Source: Anthoceros angustus (taxonomy: Eukaryota > Streptophyta > Anthocerotopsida > Anthocerotales > Anthocerotaceae). From it: 64,000 nt of DNA. Location: positions 1,178,001-1,242,000 of the forward strand of contig MU008168.1 of the NCBI GenBank assembly GCA_010909165.1, given 5' to 3'. Below the pieces are notes generated by a model. The model was not told the DNA's origin, searched no databases, and saw only the letters and a program-made list of their open reading frames with translations. A program made the translations under genes and the position numbers. Below, one piece after another: positions 45,485-57,462 of the stretch. Numbering within the stretch: the stretch's first letter is position 1; every line of letters begins with the position of its first letter.

Positions 45485-47873
45485 ATGGGTAGGGTATCTC
45501 TCAGGATCCTGCACCATGTGCTCCGGCGGGCTCGACCCAGGAGTCGTGTTTTGGAACGCGAGTTTCTGTTCCGGGTCTCGGATGTGCGTGGTGATGTTGG
45601 AAGAGATCCTGATTGGCATGATTGGAGGTTCGGTCTGCGGCATTTCCTCTATGCAGGTGGTTGTGGCCATCAGGACAGGCGCTTTGCTAGTGCAGCAGTG
45701 CGGATAGTGGACGTAAGCCCGTCTTCAGCCGAAGGGGCAATGGACACGGGTAGTAGGATAGAGACGGAAGGTGGAGGTGGTGTAGCTAGTACTGGAAAAG
45801 GAACAGGAGGAGATAAGTTCCAGGATCCCCGAGAAATCTTCCGGACTCTGCAGGAGTGTGAGAAATTCGAGGGCATACCGAGCAAGGAGAAGGGTGCGCT
45901 GGGAGAGATATTTCGAAGATTTGCCGACAGAGGGTGAGACCCTGTCTCTGCATATGCTTGTTGTCTCTGAAGTGTTGACATTCTAGGATTCTCTTGTTCT
46001 ACATTATGGGTTTTGGTGGCAGAATGCGACATGCTTATACTTTCTTTCCTCTGGCTCCAGGTGGGCATCTGATCAGGCTCTTGCACTGTATGTGAATTCA
46101 AAGTTCTTTCCTACCGCTTGCAGCACTTTCCGGAAGTGGTTCATGAAGAGATCTTCTCGAGAGTTACGTGCTTTTCTGATCGATATGGGTCCTAGTGATA
46201 AGGCGGAAGAGTTTTTGTTCCCAGTTTTTGCAGAGTATTGTGTGGTGACATACCCTGGAGAGATCAGTAGATATCGGGAACTTGTGAACACTGCTGATTT
46301 GACCAAGCCTGAAGGATGGTATCCCTTCGCTCGGGCTGTGAAACGTAAGGTAGTCTATCACTGTGGGCCTACCAACAGTGGTAAGACGTACAATGCACTT
46401 CAGCGCTTCATGGAGGCGAAGAATGGGATTTATTGTAGTCCTCTCAGGCTGCTGGCGATGGAAGTGTACGATTCTGTCAATCTCAAGGGGGTGTACTGCA
46501 ACCTGCACACAGGACAGGAAAAGAAGGAGGTGCCATTTGCTGAGCACCTGGCTTGCACCGTCGAGATGGCCTACATAAACAAGCCTTGGGAAGTTGCTGT
46601 GATAGATGAAGTGCAGATGATGGCAGATGAGTATAGGGGTTGGGCTTGGACCAGAGCGTTCTTAGGGTTGGTAGCAGATGAGGTGCATGTGTGTGGGGAT
46701 CCAAGTGCCATTCATCTGCTGGAGAGCCTGTGTGCAGCGACTGGGGATGAGCTGGTGGTACGAGAATATGTGAGATTCAAGCCCCTCATGGTGGATGAGC
46801 AATCATTGAGAGGGGATTTTCGGAATGTGCAGGCAGGAGACTGCATCGTTGCTTTCTCCAGGAAAGGCATTTTTGAAATCAAGAGGGAGTTGGAGCTTGC
46901 CACCAACCATCGATGCTGTGTAGTCTATGGGGCACTGCCTCCAGAAACACGCACACAACAAGCGAAGCTCTTCAACGAACCCAACAGTGGATATGATGTC
47001 CTTGTGGCCAGCGATGCTGTTGGCATGGGATTGAACTTGAACATTAAGAGAGTGGTCTTCTTCACTTTGCACAAGTTCAATGGGGAGGAGAAGGGACCCA
47101 TCCACTCTTCCATGGTGAAGCAAATTGCTGGAAGGGCAGGTCGCAGGAGCAGTATCTATCCGGAAGGGATGGCAACATGCTTTTACTCGACTGACATTCC
47201 CTACCTAGTCCACTGTCTGAAGCAGGACTTCGAGGTGTCCAAATCGGCGGGTCTCTTCCCTGTTTTTGAACAGATGGAACTCTTCGCTACCCAGCTGCCA
47301 GATGTCGGCTTTGGCACACTGTTGGACCGGTTTTCCCAGACCTGCCGACTGGAAGGTTCTTATTTCCTATGTCGCCACGACAATCTCAAGAGGGTTGCAA
47401 ACGTATTGGACAAAGTGCAGGGCTTGTCACTGGAAGATCGCTTCTATTTCTGCTTTGCACCTGTGAACACCAGGGATCCTAAAGCCTTGTACGCTCTTCA
47501 GAGGTATGCCATAGCTTACAGCCAAAAGCTTCCAGTGCAGCTGTACATGGCAGGGTCCTCGGGTTCGTCAACACAGCTGGAGCTGATGGCTCTGGAGTCT
47601 CGACATCAGTTGCTTTCTACTTATCTCTGGCTTGCTGGCCATTTTCCAGCTGAATGTTTTCCCCAACGCGAGCAGGCGGAGGAAATGGCCAATCAGATTG
47701 CTATCCTTCTCGGCCAGTCTTTGGTACTTACTGGAGGGCAGGTTGGAGCAGGACACAAGAAAAACTCTGGAAGACGAGGCCTCGCCGAGAGAAGGCCCAG
47801 GCGAGACCTCGGCCAGCTCAATTCAGTTGTGGGTGCACACACATCGCCTCGGCAGGAAGCAGTGACCTGCTAG
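45485..47873 (+). CDS. SUV3: SUV3/SUPV3L1-type mitochondrial ATP-dependent RNA helicase
   Basis: A DExH-type helicase that unwinds RNA in the mitochondrion, in yeast and animals as part of the RNA-degrading machinery. Exon 1 is 45,485-45,933 and exon 2 is 46,061-47,873; the 127-bp intron is GT-AG and the join reads FADRGWASDQAL, giving 753 residues. The N-terminus (MGRVSLRILHHVLRRARPRS) is Arg-rich and free of acids, as in a mitochondrial presequence. Motif I GPTNSGKTYNAL (about 46,364), motif II DEVQ (about 46,605) and motif VI QIAGRAGRRS (47,121) are present. The C-terminal part (LLSTYLWLAGHFP, IAILLGQSL) matches the SUV3 C-terminal region. The gene looks intact. Confidence 0.92.
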
Positions 47874-48160
47874 CAGCCAAGATATTCATAGTAAGCATAC
47901 AGTTTGCCAACCTTGGTTGACTTCTAATGTTGATCACCAAAAACAAAAAGTTCGGTCCACAAACGGGCAGTAGGTGAGACACATCTCGCCATCATCGTTT
48001 CAGAGTCTGTTGAGAATTTGATCCTGGAACTAAAAGGAAAAAACGAGGCACAAGTATGAGAAGCTCTGGCTCGAAGAGACTGGTTCGCGGTTGATTCTAA
48101 GATCTGTGCCGATGTCCACTCACGTCTCTGGCTGCCGAAAACTCGGAAAGCCCCTCTTCG

Positions 48161-49485
48161 TCAGACAGCATGAATCTCCGCATGCTCATAAGAAGAGTTT
48201 TGCTGATTTTCTGTTTTCTTCATTTCCTGAGGAACGGGCGGGTTGATCACGGTCATGGGCATCACAATGTTGTCTGCTAATCTGCTCTGCATCTCCCGGT
48301 GCTCCTGACACAGAGCACACCAGTGCATAAAGCAGCAGTGCACCATGCAAGGATCGCACGGCGAGTTCTGCAAAAAAGCAAGGGGCATGGTTAGCAGGCA
48401 ACTTAACTCTGAAGCAAGTTCCCAATTGTCACATGTCATACTCAAAGTGCAGGTCCTGAAGGGTTTACCTCAAGATGATACTTCTTCTGCAACTCCTGCC
48501 TGAACAGCCCTGTGTAGATACCGCACATCCACCACGCAAACACCAGACATTCCACGGCCAGGAACACTGTTCTGGGATTGATTGCATGCACAAGGCCGGC
48601 TGTTGCGAGAGCAAGACCAATACCGCCTTCCACCACTACAGCATGACAGATGCAGGGAGTTGTCCAGGAGACGTCTTCTTTCAGTTTCTCGATGTTCCGT
48701 CCAAATAACACGCAGGGGCAGCAAGCGCCAAGCAGACCTGCAAGAAGCATGGTTGTGTGACGACGTAGGGTTCAAAAGCATGTTACCAAACATTTCGGAA
48801 AACACAGGCGAGGCATACATCATAGGAGAGAGCGAAGCTCACTGAAACAGCTAAACAACTACTCGAGACAATGTGCTGCAACAGTGTCAAGGAAAGTTCA
48901 AACGCACGTACACGAATCTGTGTCTTCAGCGCAACCAAAGATCCCTGTAGTCCACGGCTCGTTTCCAGGCGGTTCGTAGCTGTCTGGAAGAGGTTGACCA
49001 CACTCGCGGCACCGATGGACCACAAGCTGATGTTCCAAGACATAAGGCCGACTCATCAGAAAGACAGCATCAAGTATGAGGACCGCCGTCCCATGCGTAG
49101 GGCATCCTCTGCCACACAATTCACACGCCTGTCTGCACGATCTCCACCACTCCTTCACAAAGGTATGCTATCCAGTCCGCAATTCTCATGCAAGCCAAGC
49201 AGAAACCCCAGGCAATCTTGTAGGTCGGCAGGGAGCGGGGAATGCATTGGCCAATTGATCCCACGGTGCAGCCAGCACAGATCCCGCACCGCTGCAGGGC
49301 CGCAGTCGCAGATACGGGGATGGATCAGCAGATAGGGAGAGCAGAATACGGAGTGGAACACATCCCACCTGAGGAACGTGGACTGGCTGGTTGAGCTCCC
49401 CTGGACGAATGTCCTCCAGCGGCGCGTCGTGCTCCTTGACGAGTTTGACGTAGCGAGAAGCGGCGTCTAGCTCCTGAGAAGCCAT
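48161..49485 (-). CDS. PLAC8-family protein, CELL NUMBER REGULATOR 6-like
   Basis: PLAC8/CNR proteins are small Cys-rich membrane proteins linked to organ size and metal transport; the role of this subgroup is not settled. Exon 1 (49,485-49,369) gives MASQELDAASRYVKL and RPGELNQPVHVPQ. Exon 2 (49,026 to about 48,905) gives CRECGQPLPDSYEPPGNEPW and IFGCAEDTDSC. Exon 3 (about 48,730-48,469) gives CCPCVLFGRNIEKL, two hydrophobic stretches (GGIGLALATAGLVHAI and FLAVECLVFAWWMCGI) and FRQELQKKYHLE. Exon 4 (48,367-48,161) gives NSPCDPCMVHCCFMHWCALC and QEHREMQSRLADN. The CxxxxCPC and CDPCxxHCC motifs are intact. No damage is seen. Confidence 0.88.
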
Positions 49486-49509
49486 GGCGTCCTGTGGGCC
49501 TCCCACCAG

Positions 49510-50794
49510 ATTTGCGCACCCGGAGCAGGGGAGGGAGCTGGATTGGCACGCAGCTTCCCGTTTACAATGCCTATGCTTTTAATCGCCACGCGGTTAACGT
49601 GACCGATATGTGGACTAACTGCGGCTCGAACTCTTCACGCCTACGAAAATACACGATCTATGGGGGAGGAAGAACTGGGCCGGCCAAGTTTGTCTCTAGT
49701 CTCTTGACAGGGAGAGCTGGAGGCTACTGCATACTTTGCCCGAGGCCGGGTAGCATTAAAATTTGTCACTCCGACCATAAACGTCAACCCATATTAGGAA
49801 AAATATAAAAGAAAGATGGAGCTAACCTCAAATTTTCGAAGACACCGGAATGGTCACCTAAGCAATAAATCAGTAAAAAAACCTCGAGTCTGTGGAAGGT
49901 TGCAACCCAACAACGTACGTTTGATGGATGTGGGAGACTTAGGGATGGGTGCCCTTCAACTTTTTTCCTATAAAGACTTCTTTGGAACTCTTCATAAAGG
50001 TGGGAATTGTTTTCAAGGTTTTTGATAAGCCTCATAGAAATGACGGATTCAACTTGTATCACAATTGTGTAGCAAACTATAAGATTTTTTCAAGGAAAGG
50101 GTGATATAGTATGACAAATTATAGTATCTACATCAATACAGATGGATTATGTTTTCGTTTCTATTGATCTAGATGGGTTGTGTTTTTATTTCTATTGGAA
50201 GTAGACAAGGAAATTAAAGATGTTGCTCATTGTCGAAGTTGGAGTTGTGCTTTGCCGTCGTCAGTATTCTTTGTTATGCCTTCCACTCTGATGATAAGAT
50301 GTGGTTTGAATTCCTGCAAATCAGTATTGCGGAGGTACATGTAGAAAAGGAAGTCCCCTTACTTTGGAATGCAAGATCGCCAAAGTTGAAGGTATAACAA
50401 GAGTGATGTTGGCAAAGCACAACTGCAAATTCAACGTGAACGACATCTCTTTTTTTTTAATTATATTATTTTAACAAAAAAACTAAAATAAAGTAAAGTA
50501 AAGAAGCGTCCTTGACACCTTGAGACAATGCATATTCCGATGAAGATGGTAACCTTAATACTAATGAGAGAGCTTGTCAAATGGTAGAAGCAAGTAGATA
50601 AGTAGGAACATCATTTTGAAAAATCGTAATTGACCTTGGTAGATACTTAGGATGACTTGACAAACGAAAGCAGCTGCAAACAAACATTGATGACTTGCCT
50701 AGCGGGGCCACTTGCGCATCAATGTGTGTCCAAATGGCTTAGGCCAAATGGACACACATTTATAAGAACGTCGTGATTAAGAATCTTGTGATTA
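49510..50794. other. Unassigned AT-rich stretch
   Basis: No gene is recognised. The first 300 bp or so upstream of the CNR6-like start probably include its promoter. Confidence 0.45.
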
Positions 50795-50955
50795 AGCATC
50801 TTGCGCTTAGATCGGTACTTAGATAGGGTGCTTAAAGGGAGTGGATGCCCTTGGTGCTAGTAGCTTAGGCACACCATGGAAAAAGTTGTTAAGTACCAAG
50901 TCCCATGACGGAAATCCGTCCTTAATGGACTTAAATAAAATTCTTCTTCTTCTTC
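50795..50955. repeat. Dispersed repeat, second full copy
   Basis: Contains GGGAGTGGATGCCCTTGGTG, a TTAAGTACCAAGTCCCATG phrase and an ATGGACTT...CTTCTTCTTCTTC tail, in the same order as at 1310-1480. Confidence 0.6.
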
Positions 50956-52470
50956 TTCCTCTAGAGTGCAGAGTCGTGATGAGACTATAGGAAACACCAT
51001 TGTGTTTGGAGGCGAGTATGGTTCAGTAGTTTTAGAAGCTTGTACATAAAGGGTTTTAGATCGAAACAAATGAGTGGTCATGCATGTGGGAGATGACAAA
51101 GCTCTACACATCATGGCCAAGTATGTGTGACATGTGGCATTGCTAATTAGCGAGAGTAGAAAAGATGTTGAGAGAGGTTTTGCCTAATGACGAGAGGGTT
51201 TTGAGGCTGCTTTTCATGCTTGGAAGCAAAGTGCAGTTGTGTGGTTGCGGGTCTTGGAGCAATCTGTTGGAGAGTGGGGAGGGGAGTGTGATGGCAAGCC
51301 AAGGAGGTAGTTTAGAGGTTGTTGTTGTGTAACCATTAAAGGGCTTGTAGAGGCAATGGCCTATTTCTCGGAGGTCAACAAACTTGAGGAGTATACAACC
51401 AATTTGCCGACCAATGCGCCCTTGGGCTGGACTAATGCTTGGATGGAGAATCACCTATGTGAGGTTTGTAAGTTTTATTACATAAATCACATAGGAGCCA
51501 AGTGGAAGAGTGCTTGGGTGGTTGGCAAGATAGGACATGGGGTCTGAGTCCCGTTCTTACAAGTAGGAAGACGTTCCTATACATGGGAAGATGACTGCAT
51601 AGGAAGACATTCTTGCATAACGACTCATGGTGTAGATGTAGAATGTACTTGAGGAGGATGTAGATTAATGTACTACATTCAATAACCTACTTCTACTAGA
51701 AGGAAGCGGTAGGATATAGTATGTAAGGTTGTACGAAGTCTGTACGATCTTGAGGTTGTAGGAAATATGTAGGATGTGGGGTGCAATTGAGGGTGGCAGT
51801 CGGAGCCCGATGCACGAGTTTTAGAGGTGTGCATTAGAGTTTTTCCTTGGGTTCTATAGGGCAAGTTGCTCTTCTTCTATGGAGGAGTCTAGGGCATAGA
51901 AGATGCAGGGAATGTTGAACTCATAGAAGCTGATAAATCGAAGAATATGGAGCCTTTTCGGTAAAAAGTGGCTGGATTCTTGAATTTGTGCAAGCAAGTT
52001 GGGCAGGAGTTTGGAATCCATGGTACATGTAGGGATAGTTCGACGGCTAGAGCAGGGAAGTGGGGGTTGTAGCTAGCTTGTGGGGATAGTGGATGGGATT
52101 TGGCCCTACATTGCAGCAACCAGTTACTAGTAGATGTATGGCTACGATTTAGAGCTTGGGCCATAAGCCCTGGGCAAGCTCCGTTACTATAATTGTCACA
52201 TGAGAGGACTGAAGCAGTGAGAAGCGAGATAGAGATTCTGTGTGTGCATCCTTATCTGTGTGTGTGTGCCATCCCAAGATCCACTTTGTCATATCTTGAG
52301 GGTGTGCAACTCTTTTCCCCGAGCCAATGGGACATTTGGAAAGCAAGTTGATACGTATGGTGATAGAGTCTGCTTGGGTTGTTTTCAGCAAATCCGTGCC
52401 ATCCTTGCCTTCAGAAGCCATTGATGCGGCAATTTTTGAATATCAAGAACGGATCAGGCGCTACCTCAAT
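50956..52470. other. Unassigned stretch before the LINE
   Basis: No family signature is seen in any frame. The last part, up to about 52,470, may contain the 5' end of LINE ORF1: a frame reading AIDAAIFEYQERIRRYLNLE precedes the open part of ORF1 and ends in TGA. Confidence 0.4.
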
Positions 52471-52475
52471 CTTGA

Positions 52476-52904
52476 GTGAGTGCTTGTCGAATTGAACACC
52501 GCAGAAGTCGTATCCAGTTCTTAGCCACGAAGCTCCATTTACCAGGCATATCTTTCCAGAATGCTTGGCTGGTAGGTAAGGACCCTGCTCGTCCTTCAGT
52601 CTTTCTCATCCGTTTCCATTCTCTCCAGGATAGGCTCCAAGTCTTGCGCGCCCGTGCTAATCTCCGAGGCCAGGATATTTATATAGGAGATGATTTAACC
52701 AAGCTACAGGTGAAGACCAAGCAAGCTTTGATGCCGGGCTTTCAGGGAAGCTCGCGCGGCTGGGAAGACTGCTTTCTTCCATCGAGATTGGCTGATTGTC
52801 AAGGAGCCCTCCCGAGTTCAGCACGGCCCTGGGACCTTATGAAGGTCACTCGCCCGCAATGCCCACTCAGGGGGCATCATCAAGATGGCTTCCTGGAATT
52901 GTAA
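52476..52904 (+). pseudogene. LINE ORF1-like protein (RNA-binding), truncated
   Basis: The open part lacks an ATG near its beginning and follows a TGA, so the N-terminus is lost. It resembles the RRM-like and C-terminal parts of LINE ORF1 proteins: VFLIRFHSLQDRLQVLRARA, DDLTKLQVKTKQALMPGF. Its stop (52,902-52,904) overlaps the start of the endonuclease frame by 20 bases. Confidence 0.6.
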
Positions 52905-53850
52905 TGGATCTTTAAGGGCACAACCAGGCGGATTGCTCCAGCTTTTAGTGGGCCACGACTTGATCTTCCTTACGGAAACTCACGAACACCAGGCTAGACA
53001 CCTTCCCACCTTTCCCAACTTCCTTTCTTTTTCTCTTTTCAGGAATTATGTCTATTCAAAGACGCCCAAGGCTGCAGGTGGCTTCGCTTGTTTTTTTCGA
53101 TCTTCTCTCTCTGATTTCATCATTGTCGCTAGGGAGGACTCCTTTGCGAGGGTCCTATGGATCAAGGTTTCTGCAACCATCATTTCATCTAACGATCATT
53201 TGTTCATAGCATGCTGTTACTTTCCACCTCAGGGTTCTCCGCATGCTAGAGGCCAACCTCTCTTCACGTTTCAAGACCTCTCTGAAGATCTCATGTTTTT
53301 TATGCCTCAAGGAGATATTCTCCTGGTTGGAGACTTCAATGCTTGGACCTCCTCAGAACAATCTCCTATCTATGCACCAGATGATCGACATCAACTATTC
53401 CCGCTTGACGTTACAGACCTAGGCCTGCAGAGAAGGTCTGATGATCCGCACCAGGTTAATCTTTTCGGCAGGGCACTTCTCAACCTCGTGGAGTCGCATG
53501 GATTATTTGTATACAACAGACTCTCTCAATGGCCTGGGAGCGAGAGGATCACCCACTTTGCGCCTTCAGGTCAACTTCCTGCTGTTCTTGATTACGTTCT
53601 AGGACAGGCTTCTTTTGTTTCTTCAGTGCATCAATTCTATGTTTCTGACTTCAAGCCTCTAGAGTCTGACCATGCCTTCCTGTCTTGGCACATCTCGTGT
53701 CATAAGCCGCAAGCCATTCTACAATACCACAAGTCTCCTAGAGTTTGCTTTTCCCTCGACCATCGTCTAGCTTCCCAATACTCCTCTCTTTTGAAAAGAT
53801 CCTCGGCAGCTATTCTTCCCGCTCTTCCCTTCGCCCAAGCGCTGCAATGA
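52885..53850 (+). CDS. LINE ORF2, APE-type endonuclease domain
   Basis: This domain nicks target DNA for retrotransposition. The catalytic motifs are all visible: SWNCNG, LTETHEH, LVGDFNAW, LDYVLG and ESDHAFLSW. The frame ends at 53,850; the reverse transcriptase continues in another frame. Confidence 0.85.
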   Translation: MASWNCNGSLRAQPGGLLQLLVGHDLIFLTETHEHQARHLPTFPNFLSFSLFRNYVYSKTPKAAGGFACFFRSSLSDFIIVAREDSFARVLWIKVSATIISSNDHLFIACCYFPPQGSPHARGQPLFTFQDLSEDLMFFMPQGDILLVGDFNAWTSSEQSPIYAPDDRHQLFPLDVTDLGLQRRSDDPHQVNLFGRALLNLVESHGLFVYNRLSQWPGSERITHFAPSGQLPAVLDYVLGQASFVSSVHQFYVSDFKPLESDHAFLSWHISCHKPQAILQYHKSPRVCFSLDHRLASQYSSLLKRSSAAILPALPFAQALQ

Positions 53851-55600
53851 CATTCATTCCATCTTCAAGAGTGGTGACCCCCAGCTCCCATCTAACTATA
53901 GGTATATCATGGTTGAATCCATTTTTGCCAAGATCTTTAGCTCTTGCTTGGAAATTCTCACTACGACTTGGGCTGAGAATGTTGGAGTAAGGGCACAGGC
54001 GGGCTGGATTTCGTCTGCAGCGCAATACCCAGGATAATCTCTTCACTCTCATTGCTATTATTCAAGCCAAGAGCAGACAGAAGGATGACAGGCATGTTTA
54101 TGTATGTTTTGTTGACTTCAAGCGGGCATTTGACTCTATCTCGAGGAGAAGCTCTTTGACCGCTTCCATAGGCAGTATGCCTCCTCATCTTCTTCAAGCC
54201 ATAGGGGTTCTATATGACAAGGTGAAAGCCAAGATCCGCACTCCTTATCTTGCTTTTGACCTTTTGGATTTGCTTTGCAACATGGGAGTGCGGTAGGGAG
54301 ATCCATCTTCTCCTAACCTATTTGGCCTCTACATAGATGAACTGGAGTCTTGGATTGCGGAGTATGGGGATCCTGGTTGCATCCTTTCCTTAGTCTACAT
54401 TGCTATTCTCTTGTATCACGGATGACATTGCCCTTCTCTCCCACTCTCCTCGGGGCCTCCAACAAAGAATTGACATATTGTCGCTCAAGCAAGAGATTTG
54501 GAGGTCAATCTCAAGAAGACTAAGGTCATGTTCTTCAGCAGGCGGGATCGATTACACAATCTCAAGTTCTACTATAATGGTGAACTTGTCCGGTAGTTCG
54601 ATCTTATGTCTACAGGTGGAACTCATGTGGCCCGACACTTGATTGGAAGCTCTGCCTCACTCGCATTCTCAAGGGTGTGGCATCGGCATGTGGGGTTCGA
54701 AGACAGTGCTCTCGGATGCACATCAAGGACATCCCCACTCAGCAATGGTTATTCAACACGTCGTTCCTTGACTATGTATGCGGAGTTTTGGGGACCGTAC
54801 CTCTCTCCTGACGATTGGTGCAAGGTGGAGGAGGTTCAGACATCCTTTCTTCGTCCCCACATTGCGTGCAAGAGGTCTGTCCCCCTTCCCATCTTCCTTG
54901 CAGAGTTTGCCACATTCCCGCTTGAGCTGGATGGTCTATTTCGCTTGACTAACTTCTTCTACCGCCTTTGCTCATTGGAAGAAGCTCATTCGGATCATCC
55001 TACCTCCCCTCCTTCATACCTTCTTCTTGCTTTTCAGTCCTCCCGGAAATTAGCCGTCTCGGGAAATAAGACTTGTTGGTATGCGCAATCTTGCTCATGG
55101 CTGCAGAAATTTGGATTCTGTCCCGAGAGTCTTCCGGCCCATCCCCTTTTGCAGTTCTTGCCACCTCCTCCAAATAAGTCCATCCGCCTTGATTTGCAGA
55201 CTACATACTTGTCCTATACTTGGTCTCCTCTCTCTCCCTTATCACTAAGGCTTAACACTTATAAACAGTATTTTCGTACTTTATCCAATTTTGGGAAACC
55301 AGTGCTCCCTCTTTACCTTCGCACCCCTGTGTCTTTCAAATTAAGGATGATTATAGGTCATCTTCGTGTCGAGTCTCACCGTCTTAGGATTGAGACGGAT
55401 AGATAGCTACGTCCTAAGCCACCAAAGGAGTCCAGAATCTGCAGGTTATGCAATAGGGGGGTAGAGACTGAAGAACACTTTGTGTTCCTCTGTCATATCT
55501 ACTATCCCTCTATTTACAACAGCACGATCTTCACTTCGTCGCTTTTTCTCTTTTCCTGATCCTATTTCTGTAGGTGTCTGAGTAAAGCAAATGTGGGAGA
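53851..55600 (+). pseudogene. LINE ORF2, reverse transcriptase and zinc-knuckle region, disrupted
   Basis: Readable blocks are SNYRYIMVESIFAKIFSSCL (about 53,890), VCFVDFKRAFDS (motif A, about 54,105), GVR*GDPSSPNLFGLYID (motif B with TAG in place of a Gln codon, about 54,290) and TDDIALLSHSP (motif C, about 54,420). The late frame 54,606-55,406 belongs to the connection region. A CCHC knuckle (CRLCNRGVETEEHFVFLC) lies at about 55,440-55,495. Frameshifts separate the blocks. Confidence 0.75.
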
Positions 55601-55616
55601 AGCGGACTTAACATTT

Positions 55617-56341
55617 TCAAGAGTTCAACATACCTAACATTACATAATGATTCACGTCACTAGTTCTCATGAAAAATTTCCCTTCGGACTGCACAAATTG
55701 TTTTGTTGCCGAAATCTGGTCCGCGACTTCGAGTTTTGAAATGGACATACTGCCAGACATAGCCACTTCTCCTTGGACGAATTTCTTGAGCTCCAAACAT
55801 TTAACTTCCATGGAAGCGGAAGCTTGTTGCGTAATATCTTGTTTGAGGGCTGCAACGTCCTCGTTGAGCAGACAATGTGCAGAAAACTCCTGACTGAATG
55901 TGTCCAACTGCTGCTGGTGATGTTGGAAGACGTTTGTTTTTAATTGAGGAATCGCTGTCTTTGGAAGATAAGAAGGCAATTGCTTATTGAGGGAAGCAAT
56001 TTGGTGTTGATGCTGGAGAAGATCCGCACGTATGACTGGAAATTCACGCTCCAATTCCCTTCGAAGTGCAGCAATCTCGAGTTGTTGGGCTTGAATCTTG
56101 TCTTCAAAATGCTGCTTCGAAATTCGGAACTCCGATTTAAGTTCGTGCACTCGACTAGGAAGCCGAAGTCGCTGCGCTTCTTGATATCAACTTGGAAGGA
56201 TTTGAACAGCCTCTCGATTTTATTCTTGCCCCTCGTTCCCTTAGAAGATGTAGGAGCCTGCGATTTTGTAAAGTCTGTGGAGTCCAAAACGGTTTCTCCT
56301 CCAACGGATGGTCCACGTCCAAGCATGATATCCGAAGCCAT
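55617..56341 (-). pseudogene. Unrecognised coiled-coil protein, split by a frameshift
   Basis: A frame from the ATG at 56,341 (MASDIMLGRGPSVGG, then a basic GTRGKNKIERLFKSFQVDIK) meets a second frame near 56,150. The second frame is strongly coiled-coil-like: FEDKIQAQQLEIAALRRELE, LLQHQHQIASLNKQLPS, LNEDVAALKQDITQQASASM. A one-base change around 56,150 would join them into about 240 residues. Its stop at 55,617 lies beside the 3' end of the LINE on the opposite strand. No family was recognised. Confidence 0.45.
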
Positions 56342-56435
56342 AAGAAAGTAGGTGCTCCGCCTGTGCGCTCAAAGGCAGGGCCAGCTATGTATGCCATTGC
56401 CACTTTGGAGCAAGAGCGAAAGGTGGTAAGAGAAC

Positions 56436-56580
56436 CAGATGATAAAAATAAAAGTATAAAAGTATATTAAATTCTATATCATTCTGATATGAATTTAAAA
56501 TTTTAATAAAATTTTAAATATCTTCATTTCGAATTGGGTCTCTGTACTCTATTCTTTTTGGGACAGATGATAAAAATAAA
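56436..56580. repeat. 17-bp direct repeat flanking a ~111-bp AT-rich segment
   Basis: CAGATGATAAAAATAAA occurs at 56,436-56,452 and again at 56,564-56,580. The spacing is like that of a target-site duplication around a small inserted or deleted element. No terminal inverted repeats were seen. Confidence 0.5.
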
Positions 56581-56920
56581 CATTAGGACGAAGCAGGCGG
56601 GACGCTTTGCTATAGGTATACCTATATACTGTAAGTATGCTTTGGTCCACGGGCAGGATTAGGAGTGAAGGACCAGGCCGGGTCTCAATACCGCTTGCTA
56701 CGCAAAGCCACCACTGATCTTCATGCGATGCAAGGCGCCAACGACACTCTTCATCGACAACCACAGTTCTACACTGGTCACCGTCTGATATCCCCGGACA
56801 TCTTGATTCATGATGCCCACCAACAAAGTTGCAGCGCTCTGTTGGCACAGAGAGTCTACAGCACTTTCAAATTCGCATTCCCCGTATCTTTCTTCACTGT
56901 ATCCTCAAGATGGAACTTGT

Positions 56921-57462
56921 TTATGAAGAGAATGTAGAAACCATAAATAGCTTGAACACAGAAAGGCTGTCAAGGAATTTCATCTCTTGATGAATATGTA
57001 CCAAAATAAAATCCCACTCAGTTTCGAATGCGTTATTTTCCTCTTCTGTAAGATCTACAAAACTGGCTGCAGTTGCCTCAAATAATGCTTCATTTAAAAA
57101 AAATGGAAAGCCTACCATGGACTTAGTCAACTCCCGCAGTTGACAAATCATCAGAAGGATGGGAAAGCAGCTTCCCAAAGACCCTGAACCCAGACTTCTG
57201 GCTTTGTGTGCGCACTCGGTGCTCAATTGAGATTCAACCGGATTCGTAACAAGAGTCGACAAGCGAGACGCTTAACTCATTGCGTCTTACACTCTGGTGG
57301 CTGTTCGCCTTCCTTCTGCCCTGCTGCAAGATTCTTGCTTGCGAGCTGAAAACACAAGTTCCAAAAGACATCATCCAAGGGTTGAGCAACAAGGTGATAG
57401 GTAGAGCCGTCTATCGGCACAAAACTGCGACAAACCATTTCTGAACGATTCTGTTCAACCAA
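56921..57462 (-). CDS. Unrecognised protein, two adjacent exon-like frames
   Basis: The upstream piece (57,462-57,277) has SFVPIDGSTYHLVAQPLDDV and FWNLCFQLASKNLAAGQ. The downstream piece (57,262-56,921) has LTKSMVGFPFFLNEALFEAT, SFVDLTEEENNAFETEWDFI and LVHIHQEMKFLDSL. Both read like ordinary soluble protein and share a strand, so they may be exons of one gene or remnants of a transposase-like gene. No domain is identified. Confidence 0.35.

Larger units (their letters stand above)
52440..55600 (+). mobile_element. Degraded non-LTR retrotransposon (LINE)
   Basis: It encodes ORF1-like protein, APE-type endonuclease, reverse transcriptase pieces and a C-terminal CCHC knuckle, in the usual order. 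The spacing between endonuclease and reverse transcriptase is shorter than usual, so an internal deletion is likely. No poly(A) tail or target-site duplication was recognised. Confidence 0.8.
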
